Shown here piece after piece: positions 5,833 to 6,220 of a stretch of 6,220 bases of DNA. Under the pieces are notes generated by a model, which saw only the letters and a program-made list of their open reading frames with translations, was not told the DNA's origin and searched no databases. Where the stretch lies: the NCBI GenBank assembly GCA_945910715.1, contig CAMDZU010000083.1, forward strand, positions 1-6,220. The letters are read 5' to 3'. Source of the DNA: an uncultured Clostridia bacterium (GTDB taxonomy: Bacteria > Bacillota > Clostridia > Oscillospirales > Ruminococcaceae). The first letter of the stretch is position 1. Each line of letters opens with the position of its first letter. A program made the position numbers and the translations under genes.

Positions 5833-6220
5833 ATGGGCTTAACATTAACAGAAAAAATCATCAAAGCTCACATTGTTGACGGCGAGATGATAAAAGGTAC
5901 AGAAATCGGATTAAAGATTGACCAGACCCTTACACAGGACGCAACAGGTACAATGGCATATCTTCAGTTCGAGGCAATGGGCGTGGACAGAGTAAAGACA
6001 GAGCGCTCGGTTGCTTACATTGACCACAACACATTACAGTCAGGCTTTGAAAACGCAGACGACCACCGCTTTATCGGCAGCGTTGCCAAGAAGCACGGAA
6101 TCTGGTTCTCACGTCCCGGCAACGGTATCTGCCATCAGGTACATCTTGAACGCTTCGGAAAGCCCGGCAAGACCCTTATCGGCTCGGACAGCCATACCCC
6201 CACAGGCGGCGGTATCGGTA
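5833..6220 (+). CDS. Aconitate hydratase, N-terminal part (runs off right edge)
   Basis: Aconitase is a [4Fe-4S] enzyme that interconverts citrate and isocitrate through cis-aconitate in the cytoplasm. In anaerobic Firmicutes it mainly feeds 2-oxoglutarate and glutamate synthesis. The 129 visible residues match the Aquifex-type putative aconitase family. Active-site residues can be placed against mitochondrial aconitase: Gln35 in TQDATGTMA (Gln72), Asp64-His65 in YIDHN (Asp100-His101), His101 in ICHQVH (His147), and Asp119-Ser120-His121 in GSDSHTPTGGG (Asp165-Ser166-His167). The cluster-binding cysteines would be beyond the window. The ATG at 5833 has AAAGGAG (5820-5826) six bases upstream. 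The related LeuC and homoaconitase families share this fold, but the opening GLTLTEKII and the DHNTLQSGFENADDHRF stretch favour aconitase. No defect is seen in the part present. Confidence 0.92.
   Translation, partial: MGLTLTEKIIKAHIVDGEMIKGTEIGLKIDQTLTQDATGTMAYLQFEAMGVDRVKTERSVAYIDHNTLQSGFENADDHRFIGSVAKKHGIWFSRPGNGICHQVHLERFGKPGKTLIGSDSHTPTGGGIG

Overview
The window looks like chromosomal DNA from an anaerobic, Gram-positive Clostridia-type Firmicute, probably close to Ruminococcus (Oscillospiraceae). This is inferred from several things: sigma-A promoters with 17-bp spacers, strong AAGGAG-type ribosome binding sites, AT-rich intergenic DNA around moderate-GC genes, a lipoprotein with a Thr-rich linker of the kind common in Ruminococcus surface proteins, and an Aquifex-type aconitase. 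No RNA gene, mobile element or CRISPR array was seen.

Layout. The left edge (1-630, minus strand) holds the 5' part of purA (adenylosuccinate synthase). Its reading frame is cut by one in-frame TAA at codon 139, exactly where the family has a conserved Lys. The frame is intact on both sides, so this is a point nonsense change or a base error. A good promoter and a candidate operator dyad precede purA in the 126-bp gap at 631-756. Next, also on the minus strand, lies a two-gene cell-wall operon. The promoter-proximal gene (4030-5643) encodes a lipoprotein with a Thr-rich stalk and a GHL10 glycosidase-like domain. The second gene (757-4017) follows after 12 bp and encodes a 1086-residue secreted protein. 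That protein has a GHL10-like barrel at its N-terminus, beta-rich modules in the middle, a complete zinc-dependent N-acetylmuramoyl-L-alanine amidase (Amidase_3) near its C-terminus, and a 100-residue acidic tail. The right edge (5833-6220, plus strand) is the start of an aconitase gene, transcribed divergently from the operon across a 189-bp intergenic region that carries one promoter for each direction.

How the genes may work together. Amidases strip stem peptides from peptidoglycan. GHL10 enzymes such as E. coli DigH (formerly YddW) act on the resulting denuded glycan strands. Here a GHL10-like domain is fused to an amidase, and a second GHL10 enzyme, anchored at the membrane, is encoded just upstream in the same operon. 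The two genes therefore read as a 'denude then cut' wall-processing module. purA (AMP synthesis) and the aconitase (citrate to isocitrate) are housekeeping neighbours with their own promoters and no evident link to the wall genes.
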